Both the position numbers and the translations under genes were made by a program. DNA of 6,198 nt, taken from assembly GCA_030690515.1 (NCBI GenBank), contig JAUYGP010000411.1, forward strand, positions 1 to 6,198, in the 5' to 3' direction. Shown here one piece after another: positions 1 through 5,094 of this stretch (the stretch's first letter is position 1; each line of letters begins with the position of its first letter). The DNA comes from Giesbergeria sp. (lineage in GTDB: Bacteria; Pseudomonadota; Gammaproteobacteria; Burkholderiales; Burkholderiaceae_C). The notes below the pieces were generated by a model. It was not told the DNA's origin and did no database searches. It worked only from the letters and a program-made list of their open reading frames with translations.

Positions 1-882
1 CTGGCCGTAGATGTCGGGCGCCGAGCCGTGCACCGGCTCGAACAGGCTGGGGAACAGGCGCTCGGGGTTCAGGTTGGCCGACGGCGCCAGGCCGATCGTG
101 CCGGTGGTGGCGGGGCCCAGGTCGGAGAGGATATCGCCAAACAGGTTGGTGGCGGCCACCACATCGAAGCGGCCGGGCTGCAGCACAAAGCGGGCGGTGA
201 GGATGTCGATGTGCTGCTTGTCCAGCGTGACGTCGGGGTAGCCCTGGGCAATGTGGTCGGCGCGCTGGTCCCACCAGGGCATGCTGATGGCGATGCCGTT
301 GCTTTTGGTGGCCAGGGTAACGTGTTTGCGCGGGCGGCTCTGGGCCAGGTCGAAGGCGTATTTGAGCAAGCGGTGGGCGCCGTGGCGCGAGTAGACCGAT
401 TCCTGGATGACGATTTCGCGCTCGGTGCCTTCGTACATGATGCCGCCCAGGGACGTGTATTCGCCCTCGGTGTTCTCGCGCACCACCAGGTAGTCGATGT
501 CGCCGCTCTTGCGGCCCGCCAGCGGGCAGGGCACGCCGTCGAACAGGCGCACGGGGCGCAGGTTGATGTACTGGTCAAACTCGCGGCGGAACTTGAGCAG
601 CGAGCCCCACAGCGAGACATGGTCGGGCACGGCGGCAGGCCAACCCACGGCGCCGAAGAAAATGGCGTCCATGCCAGCGAGCTGGGCCTTCCAGTCGTCC
701 GGCATCATTTTTCCGTGCGCGGCGTAATAGTCGCAGCTGGCCCAGGCGATGGGGGTGATGTCCAGCTGGAGGCCAAAGCGCTGGGCGGCGGCCTGCACCA
801 CGCGCAACCCCTCGGGCATGACTTCCTTGCCGATGCCGTCTCCGGCGATGACGGCGATCTTGAATGGTGCGGTGGTGGGCAT
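1..882 (-). CDS. ttuC: Tartrate / D-malate dehydrogenase (isocitrate/isopropylmalate dehydrogenase family), C-terminus cut by window edge
   Basis: NAD-dependent beta-decarboxylating or oxidising dehydrogenase of tartrate, D-malate and related 2-hydroxy-acids; cytoplasmic. Seen: 294 codons open from the ATG at 882 to the window edge. The family is about 360 residues, so roughly the last 65 are missing. Motifs in order: GDGIG at residues 14-18, the family stretch LWGSLLKFRREFDQY (91-105) followed by NLRPVRL, VRENTEGEY (134-142), ATKSNG with Lys193, HIDILTA with Asp226, NLFGDILSDLG (246-256) carrying metal ligands Asp250 and Asp254, and the NAD-loop FEPVHGSAPDI (281-291). These closely follow Pseudomonas tartrate dehydrogenase as I recall it. 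The Shine-Dalgarno is weak (AAAGA about 7 nt before ATG). It lies 141 bp downstream of the aldolase on the same strand, with a palindromic repeat between them, so co-transcription is uncertain. TtuC and DmlA cannot be separated by sequence alone; the family call is firm. Confidence 0.93.
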   Translation of the reverse strand, partial: MPTTAPFKIAVIAGDGIGKEVMPEGLRVVQAAAQRFGLQLDITPIAWASCDYYAAHGKMMPDDWKAQLAGMDAIFFGAVGWPAAVPDHVSLWGSLLKFRREFDQYINLRPVRLFDGVPCPLAGRKSGDIDYLVVRENTEGEYTSLGGIMYEGTEREIVIQESVYSRHGAHRLLKYAFDLAQSRPRKHVTLATKSNGIAISMPWWDQRADHIAQGYPDVTLDKQHIDILTARFVLQPGRFDVVAATNLFGDILSDLGPATTGTIGLAPSANLNPERLFPSLFEPVHGSAPDIYGQ

Positions 883-930
883 GGCAGGTCTTTCGTAAAG
901 GGTGGCAGGGCCTTCAGGCCAAAAGTTTAG

Positions 931-985
931 TGAAAATGGCCTCTAGCGCTTATCTGGTAAGCGCTAATAGCTATTGTTTTTATAG
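931..985. repeat. Palindromic intergenic repeat (Comamonadaceae-type)
   Basis: A perfect 8-bp stem, AGCGCTTA (945-952) and TAAGCGCT (958-965) around loop TCTGG, is followed at once by a perfect 10-bp palindrome AATAGCTATT (966-975) and then GTTTTTATAG. The left flank is AAAATGGCCTCT. I recall very similar units scattered between genes in Acidovorax, Rhodoferax and Polaromonas; that is memory, not a search. It sits between two minus-strand genes. Read on the minus strand the stem is followed only by AGAGGCCATTTTCAC, a poor U-tract, so it is not a classic terminator for the aldolase, though it may shape mRNA ends. Confidence 0.6.
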
Positions 986-1023
986 TTCTGTGCGTCTGAT
1001 CGTGTGCATCAGCGCGTCGCTGC

Positions 1024-1830
1024 TCAATAGGCTGCGCTGGCAGCATGTCCGGCGCCGGGCGCTGGATCAGTGTCGAACCGCGCGCGCAACTGGCGCGCGG
1101 CATTGGCAAACACCAGTACGTCCACACCCACCGCCACAAAGGTGGCGCCGCGCTGCAAATAAAGCTGGGCCAGCGCCGGGTCGGACGTGAGAATGCCGGC
1201 TGCCTTGCCGCTGGCCACGATGGTGTCAATGGCCTTGTCGATGGCCGCCTGCACCTCGGGGTGCGCCGGGTTGCTGCGATGGCCCATGGAGGCCGACAGG
1301 TCCGCCGGGCCAATGAACACGCCGTGCACCCCGTCCACGGCGCAGATGTCCGGTAAATTTTGCATGGCCGTCACGGTTTCTGCCTGCACCAGCAGGCAGA
1401 TTTCGTCGTCGGCAATGTCCATGTAGTCGGCGCGGCTCGTCCATCGTGAAGAGCGCGCCACCGCGCTGCCCACACCGCGCACGCCCTGCGGTGGGTACTG
1501 CGTGGCGGCGGCGATGGCGCGGGCCTGCTCGGCCGTGTCCACCATGGGCACCAGCAGCGACGTGGCGCCGATGTCCAGCACCTGCTTGATCAGGGCCGTG
1601 TCGCCCTGCGGCACGCGCACCACGGGGTGCGAAGGGTAGGGCGCAATGGCCTGCAGGGCGGCGAGGGTGCTGCGCAGGTCGTTGGGAGCGTGTTCGCCGT
1701 CGATCAGCAGCCAGTCGAAGCGGGCTGTGGCGGCCACTTCGGCAAGGTAGGCGTCCGCCATGGAGAGCCACAGACCGATCTGGGGCTGGCCTGCGGCCAG
1801 GGCGGATTTGAAGGGGTTGTGGGCGGGCAT
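1024..1830 (-). CDS. hpcH: HpcH/HpaI family aldolase (4-hydroxy-2-oxoheptanedioate aldolase type)
   Basis: Class II, divalent-metal-dependent pyruvate aldolase. Family members cleave 4-hydroxy-2-oxo-heptane-1,7-dioate to pyruvate and succinate semialdehyde in homoprotocatechuate degradation. Seen: 268 residues (E. coli enzyme about 262), with near-collinear signature blocks: PQIGLWL (16-22), FDWLLIDGEHAPN (38-50) with catalytic His47, PVVR with Arg72, TSLLVPMV (90-97), YPPQGVRGVGSA (112-123), metal ligands Glu151 and Asp177 in GVFIGPADLSA, and GATFVAVGVD near the C-terminus. Each lies two residues after its E. coli equivalent (H45, R70, E149, D175). The ATG at 1830 matches the family N-terminus; its ribosome site is weak. 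It starts about 94 bp after the chemoreceptor stop; a TATGAT-like -10 lies at 1866-1871 but without a convincing -35. No other homoprotocatechuate genes are in view, and the neighbour is a tartrate dehydrogenase, so the true substrate may be another 4-hydroxy-2-oxo-acid. The family is certain, the substrate not. Confidence 0.93.
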   Translation of the reverse strand: MPAHNPFKSALAAGQPQIGLWLSMADAYLAEVAATARFDWLLIDGEHAPNDLRSTLAALQAIAPYPSHPVVRVPQGDTALIKQVLDIGATSLLVPMVDTAEQARAIAAATQYPPQGVRGVGSAVARSSRWTSRADYMDIADDEICLLVQAETVTAMQNLPDICAVDGVHGVFIGPADLSASMGHRSNPAHPEVQAAIDKAIDTIVASGKAAGILTSDPALAQLYLQRGATFVAVGVDVLVFANAARQLRARFDTDPAPGAGHAASAAY

Positions 1831-1924
1831 GGCGGTGCGGTGTGAAGACGGTGGTGTAGGGCAACATCATAAAAGCCCACCGTCCGCACGCTGGCGCGGT
1901 TTGCCCCGCCCGGCGCGGCGTCGT

Positions 1925-3475
1925 TCAGGCCGCCGAGAACACCTTGATGGCGCCCAGCAGCCGCCGGGCCTGCTCGCTCATGCTCGAGGCTGCGGCGCTG
2001 CTTTCTTCCACCATGGCGGCGTTTTGCTGCGTCATTTCGTCCAGTTGCGCCACGGCCTGCCCGACCTGCGAGATGCCGATGCTTTGCTCTTTCGAGGCTG
2101 CCGTGATTTCTGCAATGAGGTCGTTCACGCGGTTCACCTGGGTGACGACTTCGGTCATGGTCTGGCCGGTGCTGGCCACCAGGCGCGAGCCGCCTTCGAC
2201 CTTGTCTACCGAGTCATCGATCAGGCCCTTGATTTCCTTGGCGGCGGCGGCCGAGCGGCCCGCCAGGCTGCGCACCTCGCTGGCCACGACGGCAAAGCCC
2301 CGGCCTTGCTCGCCTGCGCGGGCTGCTTCCACGGCAGCGTTCAGGGCCAGAATGTTGGTCTGGAAGGCAATGCCGTCGATGACGCTGATGATGTCGGCAA
2401 TCTTGCGACTGGAATGCGAGATCATTTCCATGGTGGAGACCACGTTGGCGACTTCGTGCCCGCCCTTGGCCGCCACCTGCGTGGCGGTGCGGGCCAGCTC
2501 GCTGGCCTGCTGCGCAGAGTCGGAGTTCTGGCGCACGGTGGCGGTTTGCTGCTCCATGGCGGCGGCGGTTTCTTCCAGGCTGGAGGCGGTTTGCTCGGTG
2601 CGGCTGGCCAGGTCGTTGTTCGCGGCAGCAATCTCCTGGCTGGCCACCTGTACGCCCGAGACCTGCTCGTGCACATCGGCCACCAGCGACTGCAGGTTCA
2701 GCCCCGCCTGGTTGATGGCGCGTGCGATCAGGCCGATGTCGTCGCAGCGGTTCAGGCCGGGGTCGTCATGCGCTTCGCCGCTGGCCACCCGCTGCGCGGA
2801 AGCCAGGATCTGCGCCAGGGGCGAGGTCACTTGCGCCTCGATGAACATATCGCACAGCGACAGGCCGATGACCACGCTGGCCGCCATGCCCGCCAGCATG
2901 GCGCCTCCCAGCCCCGACAGGGCCAGGGCCGCCATCAGCACGGTGCCCAGCAGCAGCAGCGGCAGGCGTACGCGCCAGGCTGTGGGCAGCATTTGCAGGG
3001 CACTGGCCCAGCGCATCAGGCCGGTGCGCACGATCAAGCCACGGTGAAAGGCCAGGCCACTGGCACGCCCTTCGCGGAAACGGCGGTACAAGGCCTCTGC
3101 CGCCTCGGTTTCAGGCCGCGCGGGTTTGGTGCGAACCGAGAGGTAGCCCGTCACCTGCCCGTTGCGGCGCATGGGGGCTGCATTGGCGCGCACCCAGTAG
3201 TGATCGCCGTCCCTGCGGCGGTTTTTGACCAGCGCCGTCCACGACTGCCCCTCTTTCAGGCTGCGCCACATGTCGGCATAGGCCTCGGGCGGCATGTCCG
3301 GGTGGCGCACCAGGTTGTGCGGCTGGCCCATCAGTTCGTCGAGGTCGAAGCCACTGGTGCGGATGAACGCCGCGTTGGCGTACGTGATGTGGCTGGACGT
3401 GTCGGTGGTGGACAGCAGCGTTTCGTGGGCAGGAAAGTCGTACTCGCGTTGCGAGACGGGCTGGTTGTTTCTCAT
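1925..3475 (-). CDS. aer: Aer-like methyl-accepting chemotaxis protein with N-terminal FAD-type PAS domain
   Basis: Energy/redox taxis receptor of the inner membrane that senses from the cytoplasm and signals through CheW/CheA. Seen: 516 residues. The PAS domain (about 18-118) contains NLVRHPDMP with Arg57, His58 and Asp60, then Trp79 and DGDHYWVRANAAPM (89-102). These residues fall at the same numbers as the FAD-site residues of E. coli Aer. A hydrophobic stretch at about 171-208 is long enough for a membrane hairpin, and there is no periplasmic ligand domain. A HAMP-like region follows (about 210-262), then a long MCP helical hairpin whose tip is EAARAGEQGRGFAVVASEVR (383-402). The C-terminus ends LLGAIKVFSAA and has no NWETF-type tether for CheR/CheB. 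The ATG at 3475 has only a weak AGG-type ribosome site. No flagellar or chemotaxis genes adjoin; it is a lone receptor between yqeY and the aldolase. Confidence 0.95.
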   Translation of the reverse strand: MRNNQPVSQREYDFPAHETLLSTTDTSSHITYANAAFIRTSGFDLDELMGQPHNLVRHPDMPPEAYADMWRSLKEGQSWTALVKNRRRDGDHYWVRANAAPMRRNGQVTGYLSVRTKPARPETEAAEALYRRFREGRASGLAFHRGLIVRTGLMRWASALQMLPTAWRVRLPLLLLGTVLMAALALSGLGGAMLAGMAASVVIGLSLCDMFIEAQVTSPLAQILASAQRVASGEAHDDPGLNRCDDIGLIARAINQAGLNLQSLVADVHEQVSGVQVASQEIAAANNDLASRTEQTASSLEETAAAMEQQTATVRQNSDSAQQASELARTATQVAAKGGHEVANVVSTMEMISHSSRKIADIISVIDGIAFQTNILALNAAVEAARAGEQGRGFAVVASEVRSLAGRSAAAAKEIKGLIDDSVDKVEGGSRLVASTGQTMTEVVTQVNRVNDLIAEITAASKEQSIGISQVGQAVAQLDEMTQQNAAMVEESSAAASSMSEQARRLLGAIKVFSAA

Positions 3476-3749
3476 CGGGAGCCTGCGTTCAAAGTCGTGG
3501 AAGGGAGTGCTATGCCGTACAGGCTTGCCGGTACACGGTGCTATTGAATGCCGGTAGTGATTCCCAATGGTTGTCAGGGGTTTTTGTCCGAATCTGCGAA
3601 GCGGCCGGGGCAGGGAGGGAATCGTTGAAGGGGCCGCGAGGACGGTCGCCGCCAGCTGCGGGCGGGGGCCGGGGCTGTGTTGGCGGGCCGGAACGCGCGC
3701 GGCTGTGCTGCCGCGCGGGGAGGGATAAAGAGAAAGCGCGGAGGTTGGT
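3476..3749. other. 274-bp GC-rich intergenic region upstream of the aer-like gene
   Basis: I see no gene here. The left part (about 3476-3590) is the leader and presumed promoter region of the chemoreceptor. It holds TGCCGGTA at 3526-3533 and 3549-3556 and a shortened TGCCGTA at 3513-3519. I found no convincing sigma-70 or sigma-28 (flagellar) promoter on the minus strand. The right part (about 3600-3720) is very G-rich on the plus strand and contains the GC hairpin at 3696-3717. Members of this bacterial group often carry dnaG after yqeY; no trace of it is visible. Confidence 0.6.
3696..3717 (-). terminator. GC hairpin downstream of yqeY, weak terminator candidate
   Basis: A perfect 8-bp stem, CGCGCGGC (3696-3703) with GCCGCGCG (3710-3717) and a 6-nt loop, begins 33 bp past the distal yqeY stop. 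No T-run follows on either strand, so it is at best a non-canonical terminator or a pause/processing site. Confidence 0.25.
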
Positions 3750-3857
3750 TCAGCCCGCCAACGCTGCCTTTACCGCAGCCGACACCTGGCCCATGTCGGC
3801 CTTGCCCGCCAGGCGGGTCTTGACCACGCCCATGACCTTGCCCATGTCGCCCTGGCC
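3750..3857 (-). pseudogene. Orphaned C-terminal 35 codons of the YqeY-domain gene, beyond an in-frame amber stop
   Basis: Directly in frame after the TAG at 3860-3858, 35 sense codons run to a TGA at 3752-3750. They encode GQGDMGKVMGVVKTRLAG and then KADMGQVSAAVKAALAG, which is the standard YqeY C-terminus: the DMGKVMG block and the KAD...V motif are recognisable from Bacillus YqeY. Read through the TAG, the gene is 148 residues from the ATG at 4196, the normal family length. No frameshift or other damage is visible in the tail. So this is either a recent nonsense mutation, a read-through site, or a base-call error. Confidence 0.8.
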
Positions 3858-4196
3858 CTAGGCGCCCAGCTCGATCACGAAGGCTTGCACGGCCACGGCT
3901 GTTTCCTCGGCCGACATGCGCTGGGGCAGGTAGCCCTGCAATACGGCCATTTCGGCTGTTTCCTTGTCGGCCAGGTCCTGGCGACCAGCGCCCTCGAAAG
4001 CGGAAATGCTGTCCTTGCGCTGCTTGACGAGCTTGTCGACGATGGCGACCACGGCCGCATCGTCCAGTACGACGCGCTCGTCCACCTCTTTTTGCTTGCA
4101 GGCGGCCAGCAGACCCCGGATGGTCAGCAGGCGCTCACTGTCCTTGGCGCGCATGGCGGTCTTCATGTCTTCGGTAATCTGGTCCTTGAGGCTCAT
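3858..4196 (-). CDS. yqeY: GatB/YqeY domain protein, truncated by in-frame amber codon
   Basis: Small helical protein related to the C-terminal tail domain of the GatB subunit of the aspartyl/glutamyl-tRNA amidotransferase. The family is often assumed to contact tRNA, but its free-standing role is not established. Seen: 112 residues from the ATG at 4196 to TAG at 3858-3860. Recognisable blocks are MSLKDQITEDMKTAMR at the N-terminus, LLTIRGLLAACKQKE (23-37), KQRKDSI (58-64) and GYLPQRMS (88-95). The start is set by GGAG six nucleotides before the ATG; longer in-frame starts back to 4268 run into the inverted repeat and are unlikely. The usual length is about 148, so the product as written lacks its last quarter, the part carrying DMGKVMG. 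It follows rpsU on the same strand, the usual order in betaproteobacteria, but a strong terminator separates the two, so it probably needs its own promoter or read-through. Confidence 0.85.
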   Translation of the reverse strand: MSLKDQITEDMKTAMRAKDSERLLTIRGLLAACKQKEVDERVVLDDAAVVAIVDKLVKQRKDSISAFEGAGRQDLADKETAEMAVLQGYLPQRMSAEETAVAVQAFVIELGA

Positions 4197-4243
4197 GGCT
4201 GGCTCCATTTTTGGGTTAAACAGAAATGTAGGGAGGGTTTGCC

Positions 4244-4310
4244 AAAAGGCTTTCTGGCTAGGCGTCAACGCCGCAGGCAGTAGTGTTGCTACGACGCCAG
4301 AAAGCCTTTT
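4244..4310. repeat. 15-bp perfect inverted repeat with inner hairpins, between rpsU and yqeY
   Basis: The outer arms AAAAGGCTTTCTGGC (4244-4258) and GCCAGAAAGCCTTTT (4296-4310) are exact reverse complements. The 37-nt interior can fold into GGCGT-CA-ACGCC (4261-4272) and GTAG-TGTTG-CTAC (4280-4292), giving a three-way branched structure. The A4-stem-T4 layout resembles a bidirectional terminator with an unusually large head. It lies directly upstream of yqeY and just after the rpsU terminator. No target-site duplication is obvious at its ends. Confidence 0.75.
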
Positions 4311-4320
4311 CGCAGACCTG

Positions 4321-4360
4321 AAAAAACAAAAACCCGCGCTTGGCGTCCCTAGCGCGGGTT
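4321..4360 (-). terminator. Rho-independent terminator of rpsU
   Basis: A perfect 10-bp stem AACCCGCGCT / AGCGCGGGTT (4331-4340 and 4351-4360, 10-nt loop) is followed on the minus strand by TTTGTTTTTT (4330-4321). It lies about 30 bp past the rpsU stop, which fits a strong intrinsic terminator for that gene. Confidence 0.92.
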
Positions 4361-4391
4361 GGTGGTTCCAAGCAGGGCCTGGAGCCGAAGA

Positions 4392-4604
4392 TCAGTACAT
4401 CTTCTTGGGCAGCTGCATGCTGCGAATGCGCTTGTAGTTGCGCTTGACGGCGGCTGCCTTCTTGCGCTTGCGCTCGGCGGTGGGCTTTTCGTAGAACTCG
4501 CGGGCACGCAGGTCGGTCAGCAGGCCCAGCTTTTCGATGGTGCGCTTGAAACGGCGCAGGGCAACGTCAAAGGGTTCGTTCTCTTTTACACGGATGGTGG
4601 TCAT
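4392..4604 (-). CDS. rpsU: 30S ribosomal protein bS21
   Basis: Small basic protein of the 30S platform next to the 3' end of 16S rRNA; it aids base-pairing of mRNA with the anti-Shine-Dalgarno. Seen: 70 residues, the usual length. It begins MTTIRVKENEPFDVALRRFK, then has FYEKPTAERKRKKAAA (37-52) and a basic tail ending QLPKKMY. The open frame extends upstream to 4730, but the ATG at 4604 gives the exact conserved N-terminus and the longer part lies in the leader. The ribosome site is poor (GGAAA about 10 nt from the ATG), which would fit control by bS21 level or leader structure, an inference. Transcription probably starts near 4726 from the promoter at 4733-4760 and ends at the terminator at 4321-4360, so it can be monocistronic. 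Confidence 0.97.
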   Translation of the reverse strand: MTTIRVKENEPFDVALRRFKRTIEKLGLLTDLRAREFYEKPTAERKRKKAAAVKRNYKRIRSMQLPKKMY

Positions 4605-4726
4605 TAGCGAATGGTTTCCAAAATTTTGCCCGCAGAGGGTCTTGGGGAGATCGGGCCTCAAGACCTTGCGTGGCGGTGTTCCCCGTCTGTAACTAGTATT
4701 TGGCCGACGGGGCGATGCCAGCAAAG
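4605..4726 (-). promoter_or_regulatory. Structured 5' leader of rpsU (about 122 nt)
   Basis: Two stem-loops lie between the inferred transcription start and the rpsU ATG. The first is CCCCGTC/GACGGGG (4706-4712 with 4681-4687, 18-nt loop). The second is GGTCTTG/CAAGACC (4659-4665 with 4638-4644, 14-nt loop), extended by CGCA/TGCG (4631-4634 with 4667-4670). A leader this long, with two perfect 7-bp stems and a weak ribosome site, suggests autogenous or growth-linked control. No covariation evidence is available here. Confidence 0.5.
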
Positions 4727-4732
4727 CCAAAC

Positions 4733-4760
4733 ATTATAGCCCCTTCTTTGGAAACATCAA
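4733..4760 (-). promoter_or_regulatory. Sigma-70 promoter of rpsU
   Basis: The minus strand reads TTGATG (4760-4755), a 16-bp spacer, then a consensus TATAAT (4738-4733). The -10 box is perfect and the -35 matches 4 of 6. The predicted start is near 4726, which fits the long rpsU leader. Confidence 0.8.
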
Positions 4761-5094
4761 CAGAGACCCTCTGCGCCTGGCTACGACAGCATGGCGCTGA
4801 GGGTCGTCAGCGCCTGCGGGATGGGGATGAGGCGCCGGATTTCAGTGGGCCGCTGCGGGTCTTTGACTGCGCTGATCTATCGCAGTGATTGATGAGACAA
4901 GTGTGGTTGGATCGGTGGTTGCGGTAGTAGCATGCAAGTCGCTCCGGCGCCCTCGGTAAGGCCCGATCCCTGTGCCAATGACGGTTAGTGCGCTGTGATC
5001 ACACCAACAACGGTAGGGCGTTGGTTTCGCTGTTCCAGACGACTCGTTGTGGTGTTTGGTGTTGTGCGCGTTGAGCGAATCAAGGGCGTTGAAA
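4761..5094. other. Intergenic region between the rpsU promoter and the GGDEF gene
   Basis: No complete gene is supported. Visible content: a small hairpin CAGAG-ACC-CTCTG (4761-4773); a perfect 8-bp hairpin GGCGCTGA/TCAGCGCC (4793-4800 with 4807-4814); a 31-codon minus-strand frame with strong GC3 bias (4781-4876); a distant 7-bp inverted repeat GGATCGG/CCGATCC (4909-4915, 4963-4969); and an imperfect pair of arms near 5001-5012 and 5045-5055. I could not identify a clear promoter for the plus-strand gene; the 5' untranslated region just before it carries AAGGG at about 5082. Confidence 0.55.
4781..4876 (-). pseudogene. Possible 3' remnant of a minus-strand gene upstream of rpsU
   Basis: A minus-strand frame runs 31 codons from just after a TAG (4877-4879) to a TAG at 4781-4783. 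Nearly all third positions are G or C. The peptide includes RPTEIRRLIPIPQALTTL, which looks protein-like, but I do not recognise a family. There is no plausible start. It ends 20 bp before the rpsU -35 box. The overlapping plus-strand frame also has fair GC3, so this may be chance in a GC-rich stretch. It could be the tail of a gene lost when the AT-richer GGDEF segment arrived. Confidence 0.25.

Noticed and set aside
28..930. Long plus-strand open frame opposite the dehydrogenase
   Set aside because: It is the antisense shadow of the ttuC-like gene; its low-complexity Gly/Ala/His/Val-rich peptide matches no family, while the minus strand carries all dehydrogenase motifs.
1760..3547. 595-codon plus-strand open frame
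   Set aside because: It is a mirror of the chemoreceptor and the aldolase N-terminus in GC-rich DNA; composition is typical of antisense frames and there is no recognisable domain.
4197..4268. N-terminal extension of yqeY to an ATG at 4268
   Set aside because: The GGAG site six bases before the ATG at 4196 and the family N-terminus MSLKDQ support the shorter start; the extension lies across the inverted repeat.
4244..4310. tRNA-like or small RNA gene in the branched repeat
   Set aside because: A 15-bp closing stem and the absence of any tRNA arm geometry or conserved tRNA bases rule out a tRNA; there is no promoter evidence for a separate RNA.
4605..4730. Extended rpsU start at 4730
   Set aside because: It would put the start inside the promoter and leader and add 42 residues foreign to bS21.
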